Shown: one piece after another, positions 1-8,360 of the stretch
Layout: each line of letters opens with the position of its first letter
Position numbering within the stretch: the first letter of the stretch is position 1
Assembly (NCBI GenBank): GCA_001801365.1
Contig: MGXL01000076.1
Span: forward strand, 1-12,941
Source of the DNA: Gammaproteobacteria bacterium RBG_16_57_12
Lineage (GTDB): Bacteria; Pseudomonadota; Gammaproteobacteria; RBG-16-57-12
Direction: 5' to 3'
Length of the DNA stretch: 12,941 bases
Program-made: the position numbers and the translations under genes
The notes under the pieces: model-generated
Seen by the model: the letters and a program-made list of their open reading frames with translations, nothing else
The model's database searches: none
Told to the model about the DNA's origin: nothing

Positions 1-10
1 GCAAAAACTA

Positions 11-85
<75 letters not shown>

Positions 86-123
86 TGCGACACCACAAAA
101 CTACGCGCCCAGTAATACCAATC

Positions 124-197
<74 letters not shown>

Positions 198-244
198 GTA
201 ACAAGCCGGTTTAGCACTTCCGCCCCCAACTCATCGCAAAATCA

Positions 245-329
245 TGGTGGAGGGGGGTGGATTCGAACCACCGAAGGCGGAGCCAGCAGATTTACAGTCT
301 GCCCCCTTTGGCCACTCGGGTACCCCTCC
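245..329 (-). tRNA. tRNA-Tyr(GTA)
   Basis: This is a class II tRNA on the minus strand, 85 nt with encoded CCA at 247-245. The acceptor GGAGGGG pairs with CCCCTCC and the discriminator is A, as expected for tyrosine. The anticodon stem GCAGA/TCTGC encloses CTGTAAA, giving anticodon GTA. The long variable arm (CTCCGCCTTCGG region, around 267-285) is typical of bacterial tRNA-Tyr. It is the first gene of the Tyr-Gly-Thr operon and lies directly downstream of a strong promoter candidate at 347-375. Confidence 0.97.
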
Positions 330-346
330 CCGAACATAAGCGGCGT

Positions 347-375
347 ATTTTGAGCGAGAAGCGTGCCCATGTCAA
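347..375 (-). promoter_or_regulatory. sigma70-type promoter of the tRNA operon
   Basis: On the minus strand a perfect -35 box TTGACA (375-370) is followed, after a 17-nt spacer, by CAAAAT (352-347; four of six matches to TATAAT). The bases just downstream (about 346-341) read ACGCCG. Such a GC-rich discriminator is the classical hallmark of stringently controlled stable-RNA promoters, which ppGpp/DksA repress. Transcription would start near 340, about 11 nt upstream of tRNA-Tyr. The boxes and spacing are read directly from the sequence; stringent control is inferred. Confidence 0.75.
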
Positions 376-525
376 CCATCAAACGGGGGCAAAAATACAT
401 CGGAGGCAGCGTTTTGTGTCACTGTCCCATACCTTAATGCCGTACTGCGATATCGCCAATATGGCAGATTGCGGTTATTCTATTAGATATGTTCGCCCCG
501 CGAAATCCTATAGGAAGACCAGGCC

Positions 526-2049
526 ATGGCCACGATCCGCAAAGACGATTTTATTGATAGCATCGCCGACGCCTTCCAGTATATCTCCTATTATCACCCT
601 GCCGATTTTATCCAGGCCCTGCATGAGGCCTATCTCAAGGAGGACTCTCCTGCGGCCCGCGACGCCATCGCGCAACTCCTGATCAATTCGCGTCTGTCCG
701 CCCAGGGGCACCGGCCCATCTGCCAGGACACCGGCATCGCCGTGGTATTCCTTAAAATAGGAATGGATGTGCACTGGGATAGCGATCTTTCGGTAAATGA
801 TATGGTTGATGAGGGTGTGCGGCGTGCCTATCACCATATCGGCAATCCCCTGCGGGCTTCGGTGGTGGCCGACCCGGCCGGCAAGCGCCGCAACACCTGC
901 GACAATACGCCGGCGGTCGTTCATGTGGAAATGGTTACCGGCAACCAAGTCGAGGTAATTGCCGCCGCCAAGGGGGGCGGCTCAGAAAACAAGGCCAGGT
1001 TTGTGGTGATCAATCCCAGCGATGATCCGGTGGACTGGATACTGAAGACGATCCCCACCCTGGGGGCGGGCTGGTGCCCGCCGGGCATTCTGGGCGTGGG
1101 CATCGGCGGTACGCCGGAAAAGGCCATGCTGCTGGCCAAGCAAAGCCTGATGGAACCGATCAATATCCAGGCGCTCAGGCAGCGGGGCGCGCGCAGCCGC
1201 GCCGAGGAGCTGCGCCTGGAGCTCTATGAAAAGATCAATCAATTGGGGATCGGCGCACAGGGGCTGGGGGGGCTGACCACGGTGCTGGACGTCAAGGTGC
1301 TGGACTATCCGACCCATGCGGCCTCACTGCCGGTCGCCATCATCCCCAATTGCGCCGCCACCCGTCATATCCATTTCACCCTCGATGGCAGCGGTCCCGC
1401 CGAACTGACCCCGCCCCGCCTGACGGACTGGCCGGAAATTACCTGGGAAGCCGGCAAGACCGCGCGGCGTGTCGATCTGGATAAACTCAGGCGCGAGGAT
1501 CTCACCGAGTGGCGGCCCGGCGAAACCCTGCTGCTGTCCGGCCACCTGCTCACCGGTCGCGACGCCGCCCACAAGCGTATCGCCGACCTGCTCGGTCGTG
1601 GCGAAGCCTTACCAGCGGGCGTGGACTTTCATAATCGGTTCATTTATTACGTCGGCCCGGTGGATGCGGTGGGCAGCGAGGTCGTCGGCCCCGCCGGCCC
1701 CACCACCGCCACGCGCATGGATAAATTCACCGAGCTGATGCTGTCCAGAACCGGGCTGATCGGCATGATCGGCAAGGCCGAACGCGGTCCACAGGCCCTT
1801 GATGCCATCAAACGGCATCGAGCGGTCTATCTCATCGCCACCGGCGGGGCGGCCTATCTGATCTCCAGGGCCATCCGCTCGGCCAGGGTCATTGCCTTTG
1901 CAGATCTGGGCATGGAGGCCATTTATGAATTCGAGGTGGCCGATATGCCGGTCACGGTGGCGGTGGACGTGAACGGCATCTCCATCCACAACACCGGGCC
2001 GGTGGAATGGCGCATGAAAATCGGGAAGATTCCGCTGGCCTGGAAGTGA
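526..2049 (+). CDS. fumA: fumarate hydratase, class I (iron-sulfur)
   Basis: Catalyses reversible hydration of fumarate to L-malate in the TCA cycle; cytosolic and usually oxygen-sensitive because it uses a [4Fe-4S] cluster. The 507-residue protein has the single-chain class I layout: an alpha-type N-terminal domain and a beta-type C-terminal domain (about 310-507) corresponding to the two subunits of split fumarases and tartrate dehydratases. Candidate cluster cysteines sit in conserved contexts: ICQDTG (C66), GWCPPG (C184) and NCAATRH (C276). The C-terminal domain carries GRDAAHKRI (344-352), GPAGPTTATRMDKFT (388-402) and an ATGGAAYL segment. Start chosen at ATG 526 with AGGAAG eight bases upstream. 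It is transcribed away from the tRNA operon and converges on the methyltransferase gene with 7 bp between stops. A tartrate dehydratase is the main alternative, less likely for this full-length fused form. Confidence 0.93.
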   Translation: MATIRKDDFIDSIADAFQYISYYHPADFIQALHEAYLKEDSPAARDAIAQLLINSRLSAQGHRPICQDTGIAVVFLKIGMDVHWDSDLSVNDMVDEGVRRAYHHIGNPLRASVVADPAGKRRNTCDNTPAVVHVEMVTGNQVEVIAAAKGGGSENKARFVVINPSDDPVDWILKTIPTLGAGWCPPGILGVGIGGTPEKAMLLAKQSLMEPINIQALRQRGARSRAEELRLELYEKINQLGIGAQGLGGLTTVLDVKVLDYPTHAASLPVAIIPNCAATRHIHFTLDGSGPAELTPPRLTDWPEITWEAGKTARRVDLDKLRREDLTEWRPGETLLLSGHLLTGRDAAHKRIADLLGRGEALPAGVDFHNRFIYYVGPVDAVGSEVVGPAGPTTATRMDKFTELMLSRTGLIGMIGKAERGPQALDAIKRHRAVYLIATGGAAYLISRAIRSARVIAFADLGMEAIYEFEVADMPVTVAVDVNGISIHNTGPVEWRMKIGKIPLAWK

Positions 2050-2056
2050 GTGTTTT

Positions 2057-3256
2057 TCACTCCCTTTGTGCTCTTGCCTTCAGGATAAAATATTCGCCTT
2101 CTATCCAGCCATCGCGCTCCTTGCGCAGATTAACCCTCTGGCACAGCGTTATCTCAAACCCGTATTGATTGGCCAGTTGCTCGATATAGGACGTCGCATG
2201 GGCATAGCGGCCGGTGGAGCGCAGTTCAAATCCTGTGCCGTTCGATTTCTCGGTTGAGAAGGTCAGCCAGGCGCCGGGCATGGCGGCCTTGCCGATCTTG
2301 TCAAATATACCCTCCAGCGCCCCGATATAAACGAAGACATCCGCGGCAATGAATAAATCAAATTTCTGGTTTGTCTTGCCCAGATATTCACCGATGCCGG
2401 TGACCAGCAATTGATCATAGATTTTCTTCCTGTCGGCCTCGGCAATCATTTGCGAAGACAGATCAATACCGATCAGATGTTTTGCTGCATCCCGAAAATA
2501 CGTGCCCGCCAGGCCGGTACCGCACCCCATATCGAGCACGTTGGTGAATTTGATATCCTCTGGAAACGCCTCGCGCAATAATCGCGGAATCTGATAGTGC
2601 AGCTCATTGACCAGATGAGTTTCAAAATTAGGCGCGAACCGGTCGAACAGCTCCTCCACATAGCCGGACGGCGCGCTGGCGACCACCTCTCCCTTGAGCG
2701 CGCTGAGCATGTAGGCGGCGGATTCCGCCCTTTGTCTGCCGCCAAATTCGATCGCTCTGCGGTAACAGGTCTCCGCCTCGGCCGTTTGCCCATGATATTT
2801 GTGCACCTCCGCCAGACCAAAATAGGCATCGGCGAAATCCGGCTTGAAGGAAATGGCCAGACGGTAATGGTGCTCCGCCTCATCGATCCGGTTTTGTTTG
2901 TACAGGATATTGGCGAGATTGCAATGAGGCTCGGCAATCTGTGAATCAAGGGCTATGGCCTGATGGTAATAGGCAACGGCCGTATCAAGATCACCCCTGA
3001 GACGGAATATATTTCCCAGGTTCGTTTTCACCCAGGGGGAGTTTGGATTGATACGCTCAGCCCTGGCCAGATGCTCCATGGCCTTGGGCAGGTTTTGTTG
3101 TTCGGCATAGAGCGTGCCCAGCAAATAATTCGCATCCAGATGATCGGGGTTATCGCGCAGCAGGCGCTGATAAAGTTCCTTCGCCTCGGCGTATTTCCCT
3201 GCCTGGTGTTTGCTGAGCGCTTTTTTAAGCCGTTTATCCATGGTCGCCGGAGCCAT
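2057..3256 (-). CDS. TPR-repeat protein fused to SAM-dependent methyltransferase
   Basis: A 399-residue, probably cytosolic two-domain protein. Residues about 7-175 form five tandem 34-residue TPR units; each shows the A-x-x-x-Y-x-x-A pattern and most end in NP/KP-type helix caps. A linker with the block YVEELFDRFAPNFETHL (199-215) leads to a class I methyltransferase domain. Its SAM motif I is VLDMGCGTGLAG (240-251), the acidic motif II is LIGIDLSS (261-268), and the motif IV/post region is FDLFIAADVFVYI (299-311). The substrate is unknown; TPRs suggest a protein partner or a protein substrate. ATG 3256 follows the YqhA-family stop by 12 nt with no clear Shine-Dalgarno, so translation may be coupled. 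The ATG at codon 6 is an alternative start. Domain content is clear; function is not. Confidence 0.85.
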   Translation of the reverse strand: MAPATMDKRLKKALSKHQAGKYAEAKELYQRLLRDNPDHLDANYLLGTLYAEQQNLPKAMEHLARAERINPNSPWVKTNLGNIFRLRGDLDTAVAYYHQAIALDSQIAEPHCNLANILYKQNRIDEAEHHYRLAISFKPDFADAYFGLAEVHKYHGQTAEAETCYRRAIEFGGRQRAESAAYMLSALKGEVVASAPSGYVEELFDRFAPNFETHLVNELHYQIPRLLREAFPEDIKFTNVLDMGCGTGLAGTYFRDAAKHLIGIDLSSQMIAEADRKKIYDQLLVTGIGEYLGKTNQKFDLFIAADVFVYIGALEGIFDKIGKAAMPGAWLTFSTEKSNGTGFELRSTGRYAHATSYIEQLANQYGFEITLCQRVNLRKERDGWIEGEYFILKARAQRE

Positions 3257-3268
3257 ACGACTACAGGA

Positions 3269-3796
3269 TCAATGCTTCTCGCTGCCATGCGCGAGATACA
3301 GGGACAGGCCAATCAGGGCAATACCGCCACCGAGCAGCAGGATGTCCAGCGGCGTCTGGTAATGAATACGGATGGCGAATTCAAAGAACTTCACGATCAG
3401 GATCATCAGCACAACCTTGGCCAGGCGCGCCTTGAGGTCATCCAGGCTGTGGATCACCAGCACCCCCTGCCCGTCAGCGGACTGTTCGGCCGGATCGATT
3501 TTACTGATGAACAGCTCATACAGGCCCAGGCCGAAGATCAGCAGGAAGGTCGCCAGCAGATAGCCATCGACGATTTCCACGACATGGGTCACCGTAGCGC
3601 TGCGCAGTTCAGCCCTGGCATCGATATCCAGGGCCGGCGACATGTACTCTGCCAGGTGGGAGATCATATAAAAGGCATCGACCGAGGCGATATAGAACAT
3701 CGCAAAACTGGACAACAGGGAGATGATCACCGCCACCAGCACGATCAGCCGGCTGTCCCATAAGAGGGTTTCAAATATTTTTTCGAATCTTTTCAT
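3269..3796 (-). CDS. YqhA/UPF0114-family inner membrane protein
   Basis: A 175-residue integral membrane protein resembling the YqhA (UPF0114) family, whose biochemical role is unknown. It opens with a short amphipathic stretch (KRFEKIFETLLWDSR, residues 2-16). Four predicted membrane helices follow at about 17-38, 76-98, 125-145 and 150-170. Between the second and third lies a polar, acidic cytosolic-looking loop (about 99-124) containing the DPAEQSADGQG stretch. The conserved-looking ends of the membrane helices (EIVDGYLLATFLLIFGLGLY and KVVLMILIVKFFEFA) are what suggest the family. It is the first gene of a two-gene unit with the TPR-methyltransferase. ATG 3796 has only a weak GAG about ten bases upstream. 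Family assignment is by remembered sequence pattern; no function is claimed. Confidence 0.8.
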   Translation of the reverse strand: MKRFEKIFETLLWDSRLIVLVAVIISLLSSFAMFYIASVDAFYMISHLAEYMSPALDIDARAELRSATVTHVVEIVDGYLLATFLLIFGLGLYELFISKIDPAEQSADGQGVLVIHSLDDLKARLAKVVLMILIVKFFEFAIRIHYQTPLDILLLGGGIALIGLSLYLAHGSEKH

Positions 3797-3823
3797 CGTA
3801 GATCTCGCACAGTATTCGCAGAA

Positions 3824-3876
3824 TAAGATAGCCGCTCCCCAGCCATACGGCGGCCTATCAGCAGGCGACTATCTTA
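3824..3876. repeat. imperfect inverted repeat between yqhA-like gene and arsC
   Basis: TAAGATAGCCGC (3824-3835) and GCGACTATCTTA (3865-3876) are inverted copies with 11 of 12 positions complementary and a 29-nt spacer. A third related copy lies inside the spacer: GCGGCCTATC (3850-3859) can pair with GATAGCCGC (3828-3835) with one bulge, so two mutually exclusive hairpins are possible. On the minus strand the second and third copies form a direct repeat, GATAGTCGCC then GATAGGCCGCC. It lies 28 nt upstream of the yqhA-like start and 94 nt upstream of the ArsC-like start. There is no following U tract, so it does not look like an intrinsic terminator. A regulator site or a leader RNA structure is possible. 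Confidence 0.5.
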
Positions 3877-3921
3877 TCATGCCCGCGCCGGGATTGGTTC
3901 ATGGGTGGCATGTGTGGCGGT

Positions 3922-3950
3922 TTGACGCTACCATGGGATCTGGTTCTACC
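3922..3950 (+). promoter_or_regulatory. weak candidate promoter for arsC-wrbA
   Basis: TTGACG (3922-3927; five of six -35 matches) is followed after 17 nt by TCTACC (3945-3950; only three of six -10 matches). It lies about 20 bases upstream of the ArsC-family start. The -35 element is good and the -10 poor, so this is a tentative call based on position and spacing. Confidence 0.3.
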
Positions 3951-3970
3951 GAACAGATTGAGCGATAGCC

Positions 3971-4914
<944 letters not shown>

Positions 4915-4921
4915 TGTGGCA

Positions 4922-5608
4922 TTACAGAAACTGACGCACGAAGGGTATGGTGAGTTTGCGCTGCGCCGCCAGCGAAGCGTAGTCCAGCCGGTCCAGCAAC
5001 TCAAACAGCGCGGGCAAATCACGCGGCGAACGTCTGAGCAGATAGGCTGCCACGTCCTCGGGCATTTCCACACCCCGGCACCGGGCGCGCAATTGCAGCG
5101 CCTGGCGCTTGGCGTCATCATCCAGCGGCTGGAGATGATAGACCACCCCCCAGGACAGGCGTGACACCAGATCGGGCAAGCGCAGACCCAGCGCGCCGGT
5201 GATGGCGTCGCCCGCCACCAACAGCGGAGGGCCACTCTCGCGCAACCGGTTATAAAGATGAAACAGCGCGGCCTCCCAGGCCTCATCGCCGGCAATGCAC
5301 TGGATATCGTCGAGACACACCAGATCCAGCTGTTCCAGTCCCTCAAGCATTTGTGGGGCCAGCTCATGGCGTTGCGCCAGGGGCAGGTAGACCGGGCTCA
5401 ATCCCCTGATCGATACTTCATGGCAGGCGGCGTGCAGCAGATGGGTTTTGCCGTTTCCGGCAGTACCCCACAAATAGACAAACTGCTCGCCGCCACTACG
5501 CAAGGTCTGTTGTACAGTGTGCAGAACTTCCTCGTTCTGGCCCGGGACATAATTGCTGAAGGTGGCGTTGTCGCGCAGCACTATTCCCAAGGGCAATTGA
5601 CAAGGCAT
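4922..5608 (-). CDS. hda: Hda, DnaA regulatory inactivator (AAA+)
   Basis: A 228-residue homologue of DnaA domain III that, with the DNA-loaded beta clamp, stimulates ATP hydrolysis by DnaA and so prevents re-initiation at oriC. The N-terminus begins MPCQLPLGI, matching the position of the clamp-binding motif of E. coli Hda. Walker A is GTAGNGKT (48-55), Walker B is LVCLDD (96-101), and the box VII arginine finger is the SRLSWG block (R150). The sensor II region is RRSPRDLPALF (192-202). The C-terminal QRKLTIPFVRQFL is typical of the family. DnaA's DNA-binding domain IV is absent, which separates it from dnaA. It is the last gene of the leftward run. Its start is 6 nt after the permease stop and no Shine-Dalgarno is obvious, so reinitiation is likely. 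Confidence 0.94.
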   Translation of the reverse strand: MPCQLPLGIVLRDNATFSNYVPGQNEEVLHTVQQTLRSGGEQFVYLWGTAGNGKTHLLHAACHEVSIRGLSPVYLPLAQRHELAPQMLEGLEQLDLVCLDDIQCIAGDEAWEAALFHLYNRLRESGPPLLVAGDAITGALGLRLPDLVSRLSWGVVYHLQPLDDDAKRQALQLRARCRGVEMPEDVAAYLLRRSPRDLPALFELLDRLDYASLAAQRKLTIPFVRQFL

Positions 5609-5614
5609 GGCGGA

Positions 5615-6688
5615 CTAGCGACTGAACAACTGACTGTGCCGATAACGTTCCTGAGCGAAGCGCAGCAACACCATGGCCACAGCGGCTACCGGCAGGGCCA
5701 ATAACACGCCGACAAAACCGAATAATTGAGCGCCGGCCAGCACGGCAAAGATCACGGCGACCGGGTGCAGGCCGATGCGATCCCCCACCAGCTTGGGTGT
5801 CAACACCATGCCTTCCAGGAGCTGCCCCACGACGAACACCCCGGCAATCAGGAGCAGGTGGACAATATCGTGAAACTGCATCAAACCGGCCACACCGGCG
5901 ACCAGGATGCCGACCACCAGCCCCAGATAGGGCACGAAACTCAACAGGCCGGCCAGCATGCCGATCAGCAGCGCAAACTCGCGCCCCACCAGCCACAGCC
6001 CCAGGGCATAGATCGCCCCCAGGGCCAGCATGACCAGCATCTGGCCGCGCATGAAGGCGCCCAGGACCTCGTCAGTATTGCGCGCCAGACGCACCACGTC
6101 GGGCTCCCAGGATCGTGGCAACAACTCGTGGAGGCGGGCGAGCATAACATCCCAGTCACGCAGCAAATAAAACGTCACTACCGGAATCAACACCAGATTC
6201 ATGATCCAGCTTAAAGCCGTCATCCCGGAATAGAGCACCGAGCCAATCACATCCTTCAGCACGCTACCGGCGGCCTGCCATTGCTCGCTCAAGAGCTGCT
6301 TGAGATGCCCCATATCGAAGGTATCCGGCGCCAGCCCCAGTTGTTGCGCCAGCCAGGGCAGAACCGTATTCTGGGCCAGCTCCAGGTAGGCGGGTATACT
6401 CTGGATCAATGCCACCAACTGCTGATACAACACGGGCACCAGAACCAGGAGTAGGAGCAATACCAGGAAAAACAGCAGCAGATACACCACCACTACCGCC
6501 ACGGTGCGGGATAGTTTGTAGCGCTGCAGGCGATCTACCAGCGGATCACACAGGTAGGCCAGGATCGCCGAAACAAGAAATGGCGTCAGGATCGGCGCCA
6601 GCAGATAAATCAGCCCGCCGCCGATCAATACCCCCGCCAGCACCGCCCAGCGTTCCGCCGCCGGGATCTCAGGTCTTTCTGTTGACAT
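5615..6688 (-). CDS. perM: PerM / AI-2E-family membrane transporter
   Basis: A 357-residue polytopic inner-membrane protein of the AI-2E transporter (PerM) superfamily, of the usual length. Hydrophobic segments include two near the N-terminus (about 13-45), a long one at about 60-88, and a C-terminal set from about 205 to 345. The best signature is the stretch around VLTPKLVGDRIGLHPVAV, followed by a GVLLALPVAA helix. Members are putative permeases; some export autoinducer-2 or ions, and the substrate here is unknown. I chose ATG 6688 rather than ATG 6748: the extra 20 residues are Cys/Gly-rich and unlike the family, and would deepen the overlap with the upstream gene from 20 to 80 nt. A perM gene also lies near hda in E. 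coli. Confidence 0.9.
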   Translation of the reverse strand: MSTERPEIPAAERWAVLAGVLIGGGLIYLLAPILTPFLVSAILAYLCDPLVDRLQRYKLSRTVAVVVVYLLLFFLVLLLLLVLVPVLYQQLVALIQSIPAYLELAQNTVLPWLAQQLGLAPDTFDMGHLKQLLSEQWQAAGSVLKDVIGSVLYSGMTALSWIMNLVLIPVVTFYLLRDWDVMLARLHELLPRSWEPDVVRLARNTDEVLGAFMRGQMLVMLALGAIYALGLWLVGREFALLIGMLAGLLSFVPYLGLVVGILVAGVAGLMQFHDIVHLLLIAGVFVVGQLLEGMVLTPKLVGDRIGLHPVAVIFAVLAGAQLFGFVGVLLALPVAAVAMVLLRFAQERYRHSQLFSR

Positions 6689-7220
6689 AAGCTCTGCGCC
6701 CCCAGCTCCACACATAGTGCACACCGCTGAGCACCGTGGTGGCGACAACGATATCCATCATCCGGTTTACCCATGTCTCGGGCAGTGTCCACACCCCCTG
6801 GTCGACCAGCACCATCAGCGGCAATACTATTTGCACCAGGGTATTGAATTTGCTGATCAGGGTGGGCGCCAGATCATAACGGCCGATCAGGGCATAATAC
6901 CCAACAGCCCCGAGCACGATCACGATATCACGCACCAGCACTGCCGCCACCAGCCACAATGGCAATTGCCCCAGCCAGCCCAGCATCAGATAGGTACTGA
7001 CGAGCAACAGCTTGTCGGCCAGCGGGTCGAGGATGGAGCCCAGCCGGCTGTTCCAGCCATAGCGCTTGGCCAGATAACCGTCTACCGCATCGGAAGCGCC
7101 GGCAACGGCAAACAGCAACAAGGCGGCAAGATAATACTCATGTTGCAACAACATCACCACCGGCCCTACCAGCAGGATACGGACAATAGTGATGATATTG
7201 GGAATGTTGCGACGGTTCAC
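6669..7220 (-). CDS. CDP-alcohol phosphatidyltransferase family protein
   Basis: A 183-residue inner-membrane enzyme that joins a CDP-activated lipid to an alcohol with release of CMP. The signature is present with correct spacing: D44-x2-D47-G48-x2-A-K, then G61, D65 and D69 (DAVDGYLAK ... GSILDPLAD). The usual AR of the motif is AK here. The N-terminus NIPNIITIVRILLVGP resembles PgsA-type phosphatidylglycerophosphate synthases, making glycerol-3-phosphate the likeliest acceptor. The housekeeping pgsA of gammaproteobacteria is usually beside uvrC, so this may be a second paralogue or a cardiolipin-synthase-like enzyme. The start is GTG; its GTGA overlaps the DUF2066 stop by 4 nt. The 3' end overlaps the perM start by 20 nt. 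Confidence 0.88.
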   Translation of the reverse strand: MNRRNIPNIITIVRILLVGPVVMLLQHEYYLAALLLFAVAGASDAVDGYLAKRYGWNSRLGSILDPLADKLLLVSTYLMLGWLGQLPLWLVAAVLVRDIVIVLGAVGYYALIGRYDLAPTLISKFNTLVQIVLPLMVLVDQGVWTLPETWVNRMMDIVVATTVLSGVHYVWSWGRRAYVNRKT

Positions 7221-8302
7221 GGCTGCAACTGGTACACCAGCCCGGCCCCCGGATCGATTTTCCCGGTCGTTGCTGCCCCCTTCTTCAAGACATCACCCAG
7301 GGCAATCAGGCGTTGCAATCCGTCCGCTTCACCGTGGATCTGCAACTGCCATACCACCTGATCGGGCTCCATCAACACCACCTGCGCCCGCTCCACAACT
7401 TCCAGGGTCTGCAAATAATTCAGCACCCGGACATAGGCAGGTAGATCCCGGATGCCCTGGACGCGCAGGCGCACACTGCCTCGCACAGCATCATTGAATA
7501 CCAGGGCATAGCGTTCAGCCAACCGGTCGGCAACGGCGTTGAGCCCGACGTCCAGGGCCTGAGATTCATCGGCGGCCTCAAATACCCATTCATCAGTTTT
7601 GCCGGCATGGGTTAAATACCACTGGCTGCGCCATTGCCCGGCATCGAGGGCATACAGTTTGCCGACCAGCAGGGCATCGGGGTGATAGCGCTTTCCGGCC
7701 TCCAGGAGCAGGTCGGTGAAATTGCCCCATACATCCGTCAGATTGATGCGCCCCTGGTCTTCCGGGTCCATCACGGGGAATATCAGCGGTATGCCGCGTT
7801 GCGCTGCCACATCATGCAGGGTGGCACCCCAGTGAGTGACGCTGGCCGCATCCAGCAACACCCGTCCGCGGGGCGTTTCCACCGCAAACAACGCCAGGAC
7901 GGCGGGACGGGTGCGGCCCCAGACCGGCAGGCCGGCCTGACGCAGCGCCTTGTTCAGGGCATGCTCGTCAAAAGAGACCTGTAGTTGCAACAGCCCCTGG
8001 TGACCGGCGGTGTCGGTCGTGCCGCTCTGGGGCGTGGCACCCTCGACGTTGATATAGCGATATTGCTGAATGTAGCTGCCCGCCTGCTCCAGAATGGCGG
8101 CGGCTGCGGGATCATCGGCTACCTTCGTTCTGCCGGTAATCCTGGTCAACATCTGCGCCATGGCCTGTTTAATGACATCAGTCCGCGCAACATCGCTCTG
8201 ATCGGCGACCGGCACCTCCACGTGATACAGTTCACGCACCTCCACTGCCCCGGCCGTAACGCTCACCAACCAGAGCAGATAGAACAGGCAAATTTTTCTC
8301 AT
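7217..8302 (-). CDS. DUF2066 family exported protein
   Basis: An exported protein of unknown function (361 residues from the chosen start) matching the DUF2066 family, a frequent neighbour of purM and hda in gammaproteobacteria. It starts with a signal peptide, MRKICLFYLLWLVSVTAGAVEV, with likely cleavage after TAGA. The mature part begins LYHVEVPVADQS and contains QAMAQMLTRITGRTKV and YIQQYRYI, typical of the family, and no enzymatic motif I recognise. ATG 8302 is preferred over ATG 8326 because the latter adds eight residues (MYDYGVLN) before the basic start of the signal peptide. It would also lie almost on the predicted transcription start. Neither start has a good Shine-Dalgarno. It is first in a run with the CDP-alcohol transferase, perM and hda. 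Confidence 0.85.
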   Translation of the reverse strand: MRKICLFYLLWLVSVTAGAVEVRELYHVEVPVADQSDVARTDVIKQAMAQMLTRITGRTKVADDPAAAAILEQAGSYIQQYRYINVEGATPQSGTTDTAGHQGLLQLQVSFDEHALNKALRQAGLPVWGRTRPAVLALFAVETPRGRVLLDAASVTHWGATLHDVAAQRGIPLIFPVMDPEDQGRINLTDVWGNFTDLLLEAGKRYHPDALLVGKLYALDAGQWRSQWYLTHAGKTDEWVFEAADESQALDVGLNAVADRLAERYALVFNDAVRGSVRLRVQGIRDLPAYVRVLNYLQTLEVVERAQVVLMEPDQVVWQLQIHGEADGLQRLIALGDVLKKGAATTGKIDPGAGLVYQLQP

Positions 8303-8331
8303 ATTTAGCACGCCATAATCATACATAACTG

Positions 8332-8360
8332 ATAAAATCCGGGTTTACACAATACCTCAA
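8332..8360 (-). promoter_or_regulatory. candidate promoter of the DUF2066-CAPT-perM-hda run
   Basis: On the minus strand TTGAGG (8360-8355) and TTTTAT (8337-8332) are separated by exactly 17 nt, each matching four of six consensus bases. A start about seven bases downstream falls near 8325. That leaves a leader of roughly 23 nt before ATG 8302 and places the upstream ATG 8326 at the very 5' end. It sits in the 98-nt divergent region shared with purM. Moderate match, called largely on spacing and position. Confidence 0.4.

Noticed and set aside
447..456. 10-bp palindrome GCGATATCGC upstream of fumA as an operator
   Set aside because: A single short palindrome that I cannot match to a named regulator. 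It could easily arise by chance and I could not tie it to a promoter; no convincing -35/-10 pair for fumA was found in 376-525.
2048..2062. GAGTG-TTTTT-CACTC hairpin at the fumA/methyltransferase junction as a bidirectional terminator
   Set aside because: The stem is only 5 bp, the Ts form the loop, and no U tract follows on either strand.
2963..3763. 266-residue plus-strand open frame opposite the TPR-methyltransferase and yqhA-like genes
   Set aside because: It spans two clearly coding minus-strand genes, is rich in Gln/His/Asp as antisense frames of such genes often are, and has no recognisable domain.
6689..6748. Extended N-terminus of PerM starting at ATG 6748
   Set aside because: The extra 20 residues are Cys/Gly-rich and unlike the family, and they lie wholly inside the coding end of the upstream gene.
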